From Acidobacteriota bacterium (GTDB lineage Bacteria > Acidobacteriota > Terriglobia > Terriglobales > Acidobacteriaceae), in contig JAJZDO010000505.1 in assembly GCA_021805955.1 (NCBI GenBank), positions 1 through 8,033 on the forward strand: 8,033 bases of DNA, written 5' to 3'. The notes under the pieces are model-generated. The model saw only the letters and a program-made list of their open reading frames with translations. It was not told the DNA's origin and searched no databases. A program made the position numbers and the translations under genes. Positions within the stretch are counted from its first letter, which is position 1. The number at the start of each line of letters is the position of its first letter. Of the stretch, positions 5,311-8,033 are shown piece by piece.

Positions 5311-8033
5311 CACGAGATCAGCTTCGAGACAGAAATCTGCGAGTATCTCGCCGCCCACGGCTGGCTTTACGCCGTGGAAGACGCCGCGCACTATGATCGC
5401 GCGCCCTGGCCCTGTTTCCGGCGGATGTGCTGGCGTGGGTGCAGGCGACGCAACCGACGGCGTGGGAGACGCTGAATAAAAACCACGGCGCACAGGCGGG
5501 CGATGTCCTGCTGGCGCGGCTGCGTGAGCAACTGAATACGCGCGGCACGCTGGATGTATTGCGCCACGGCATCGAGATGATCGGCGTGCGCCAGAAGCTG
5601 CAATTGGCGCAGTTCAAACCGGCGCTGTCGATGAATCCGGAGATTCTCGCCAAGTACGCCGCCAACAGATTGCGCGTGGTACGGCAGGTGCGCTATTCCG
5701 TGCACAACGAAAATTGCATCGACGTGGTGCTGTTTCTGAACGGCATTCCTGTGGCCACGGTGGAGTTGAAGACCGACTTCACGCAGTCGATCGATGATGC
5801 GGTGGACCAGTACCGCTTCGACAGGAACCCCAAACCGAAGGGGCAGGCCGCGGAGCCGCTGCTCCTGTTCCCGAGCGGAGCGCTGGTGCATTTTGCCGTG
5901 AGCAACCTGGAAGTGCACATGACGACGCGACTCGAAGGCGCAGCGACACGCTTTCTGCCTTTCAATAAAGGCGACAACGGAGCGGCGGGCAATCCTGCGA
6001 ACCCGCACGGCGGCCACCGCACCGCCTACCTATGGGAAGAAGTATGGGAGCGCGAAAGCTGGCTGGAGATTCTGGGCCGCTATCTGGTGGCGCAGAAGGA
6101 CAGCAAGAAGCAGATCAAGAGCGTGATTTTTCCGCGGTTCCACCAACTGGGCGCCACGCGCATGCTGCTGGCTGCGGTGTTCGCAAACGGCGCGGGCGGC
6201 AAATACCTGATCCAGCATTCCGCCGGTTCCGGGAAGACGAACTCGATTGCGTGGTCCGCGCATTTTCTAGCCGACCTGCATGATGCGCAACAGAAGAAGA
6301 TTTTCGATTCCGTGTTGGTGGTGTCCGATCGCAACGTGATCGACCAGCAGTTGCAGGATGCCATCTTTGACTTTGAGCGGACTGCCGGGGTGGTCGCCAG
6401 CATCAAGGGCGAGAGCGACAGCAAAAGCCGTGAGCTGGCGCAGGCGCTCTCCGGGGCAAAGAAGATTGTGGTTTGCACGATCCAGACCTTCCCGGCTGCG
6501 ATGCGGACGGCGCAGGATTTGGCCGCAACACAGGGCAAACGCTTCGCCGTGATTGCCGACGAGGCACACAGCTCCCAGACAGGCGAAGCAGCGGCAAAGT
6601 TGAAGGCCGTACTCTCTGTGGAAGAGATGAAGGAGATTGCTGAGGGCGGCGAGGTAAGCACGGAGGACCTACTGCTGGCACAGATGGCGACTCGCACCAA
6701 TGAGTCCGGCATCACCTATGTCGCATTTACCGCAACACCCAAGGCAAAGACACTGGAACTGTTTGGCCGCCGTCCGCATCCTGACCAGCCCGCCGGGCCG
6801 GATAATTTGCCAGAGCCGTTTCATGTCTATTCCATGCGCCAGGCGATTGAAGAGCGCTTCATTCTGGATGTGTTGCGGAACTACACGCCGTACAAGCTGG
6901 CGTTCAAACTGGCGCACAACGGCAAGGAATGGGACGAACGGGAAGTAGAGCGCAGCGCGGCGATGAAAGGCATCATGCGCTGGGTACGACTGCATCCGTA
7001 CAACATTTCACAAAAAGTGCAAGTGGTGGTGGAGCACTTTCGCGAGAACGTGCAGCCGTTGTTGCGCGGGCACGCGAAAGCAATGGTAGTGGTGGCCAGC
7101 AGGCTGGAAGCGGTGCGCTGGCAATTGGCGATCGACGCTTACATCAGAGCGCAGGGTTACAAGATTGCAACGTTGGTTGCATTTTCGGGCGAGGTGAATG
7201 ACAAGGAGTCCGGCCCGGAGCCATTTACCGAGACAAGTAAGAGCCTGAACCCAAACCTGCGTGGACGGGACATGCGCGAAGCCCTCGATACGGATGAATA
7301 TCAAATTTTGCTGGTGGCGAATAAATTCCAGACTGGATTTGACCAACCTCTGCTGTGCGGCATGTATGTGGACAAGCGGCTGGGAGGGATTCAAGCCGTG
7401 CAGACGCTCTCGCGGTTAAACCGCGCGTACTCCGGCCCGTTCGGCGTGAAAGACACGACCTTTGTTCTAGATTTCGTCAACGACGCCGAAGAGATTCTGT
7501 TGGCGTTCAAGGCGTACTATTCGACCGCACAACTGGAGAACGTGACCGATCCGAATCTGGTATTCAATCTCCGCGCAAAGCTGGATGCCACCGGACACTA
7601 CGACGATTTCGAGGTAGAGCGCGTGGTCGCCGTGGAGCTGAATCCGAATGCCAAGCAAAGTGAGCTGATCGGCGCATTGGAACCGGTATCGGATCGCTTG
7701 TTGAAGCAATACAAGGCAGCACATGAACGGCTGAAAGCAGCGGAAGAAAAGAAAGACGCCAAAACAGCAGAAGAAGCTCGAAGCGAACTGGAGGCTTTGG
7801 CTCTTTTCAAGCGCGACATCAGCAGCTTCCAGCATCTCTACACCTTCTTGTCGCAGATTTTCGACTACGGAAACACCGCCATCGAAAAGCGGTTCATTTT
7901 CTTCAAGCGCCTATTGCCGTTGCTGGAGTTTGGCCGGGAGCGTGAAGGCATTGATTTCTCGAAGGTGATCTTGACGCATCACAACCTGCGCGACAAGGGA
8001 AGGCACGCGATGCCATTAGCCGACGGCGACACT
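5299..8033 (+). pseudogene. hsdR: Type I restriction subunit HsdR, frameshifted near 5400, 3' end outside window
   Basis: HsdR is the motor and nuclease of type I restriction: it translocates DNA using ATP and cuts far from the recognition site. Frame one starts MSLHHEISFETEICEYLAAHGW and ends at TGA 5473-5475 after only 58 residues. From about 5400 the rest of the protein continues in another frame (ALFPADVLAWVQATQP onward), open to the window end. Ignoring the break, about 911 residues are visible and perhaps 100 are missing at the C-terminus. The nuclease centre is Asp (5721-5723) and Glu-Leu-Lys (5763-5771). Helicase motifs are AGSGKT (6222-6239), DEAH (6558-6569), FTATPK (6726-6743), FQTGFD and QTLSRLNRAY (7401-7430). 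A charged helical segment follows near 7700-7800. All motifs look intact, so the damage is recent, or an assembly error, or corrected in the cell. The start follows AAGGAAGG (5288-5295) and overlaps the toxin stop by ATGA. Confidence 0.9.
5398..5406 (+). other. Frameshift point in hsdR
   Basis: The two hsdR frames meet in CGCGCGCCC. Upstream the protein reads HYDR and downstream LFPADVLAW. As I recall them, homologues have three residues between Arg and LFP, but here there are 11 bases. Removing one GC unit gives YDRALALFP, and adding one C to the C run would also restore the frame. A dinucleotide slip in (CG)3 is the simplest explanation. A TGA at 5394-5396 blocks the downstream frame from starting further upstream; its first ATG is at 5577, without the N-terminal part. 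Confidence 0.7.

Noticed and set aside
5397..5427. Programmed ribosomal frameshifting in hsdR
   Set aside because: No classic slippery heptamer and no clear downstream pseudoknot or internal Shine-Dalgarno is visible. Restoring the frame by a 2-base GC change is simpler.
5391..6715. - strand frames of about 210 codons at 5391-6017 and 6080-6715
   Set aside because: They lie opposite the hsdR nuclease and helicase motifs and show no domain or ribosome binding site. They only look prominent because hsdR is frameshifted and open at the window edge.

Overview
This is GC-rich bacterial DNA, apparently proteobacterial and from an accessory region. A broken conjugation gene (traD) at the left edge is followed directly by a composite type I restriction-modification (R-M) operon that runs off the right edge. 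All genes read on the + strand and are packed almost without gaps. The proteobacterial guess rests on overall similarity of the TraD, HsdM and HsdR proteins from memory; I cannot name a genus.

Layout: (1) 2-385, the 3' part of a TraD/VirD4-type coupling protein, intact through its Walker B motif and then broken off. (2) 427-2202, hsdM, the DNA adenine methyltransferase subunit. (3) 2199-3227, a YhcG/DUF1016 PD-(D/E)XK nuclease inserted between hsdM and hsdS. (4) 3224-4555, hsdS, the specificity subunit with two target recognition domains. (5) 4572-4847 and 4844-5302, a Phd-type antitoxin and PIN-domain toxin pair. (6) 5299 to the window end, hsdR, the restriction/translocation subunit. Its reading frame breaks near 5400 and its C-terminus lies outside the window.

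How the genes fit together: hsdM, yhcG and hsdS are chained by 4-base ATGA stop/start overlaps with good Shine-Dalgarno sites inside the upstream genes, so they look like one translationally coupled unit. The antitoxin gene restarts expression with its own strong RBS and a consensus TATAAT -10 box inside the end of hsdS. That box is bracketed by two TAGCTA palindromes that could be the antitoxin's operators. Antitoxin, toxin and hsdR are again chained by ATGA overlaps, so the restriction subunit may be transcribed from the toxin-antitoxin promoter.

The most interesting signal is evidence that the toxin-antitoxin module was inserted at the first codons of hsdR. A 14-base direct repeat lies at 4489-4502 and 5297-5310. 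The left copy still reads Met-Ser-Leu-His-stop out of frame within the hsdS tail, matching the first four residues of HsdR. The other main points are the two accessory nucleases embedded in one type I operon, the apparent 2-base GC gain (or 1-base loss) that breaks hsdR, and the island boundary inside traD.

No tRNA, rRNA, CRISPR array or insertion sequence was seen. No gene-free stretch exceeds 300 bases.
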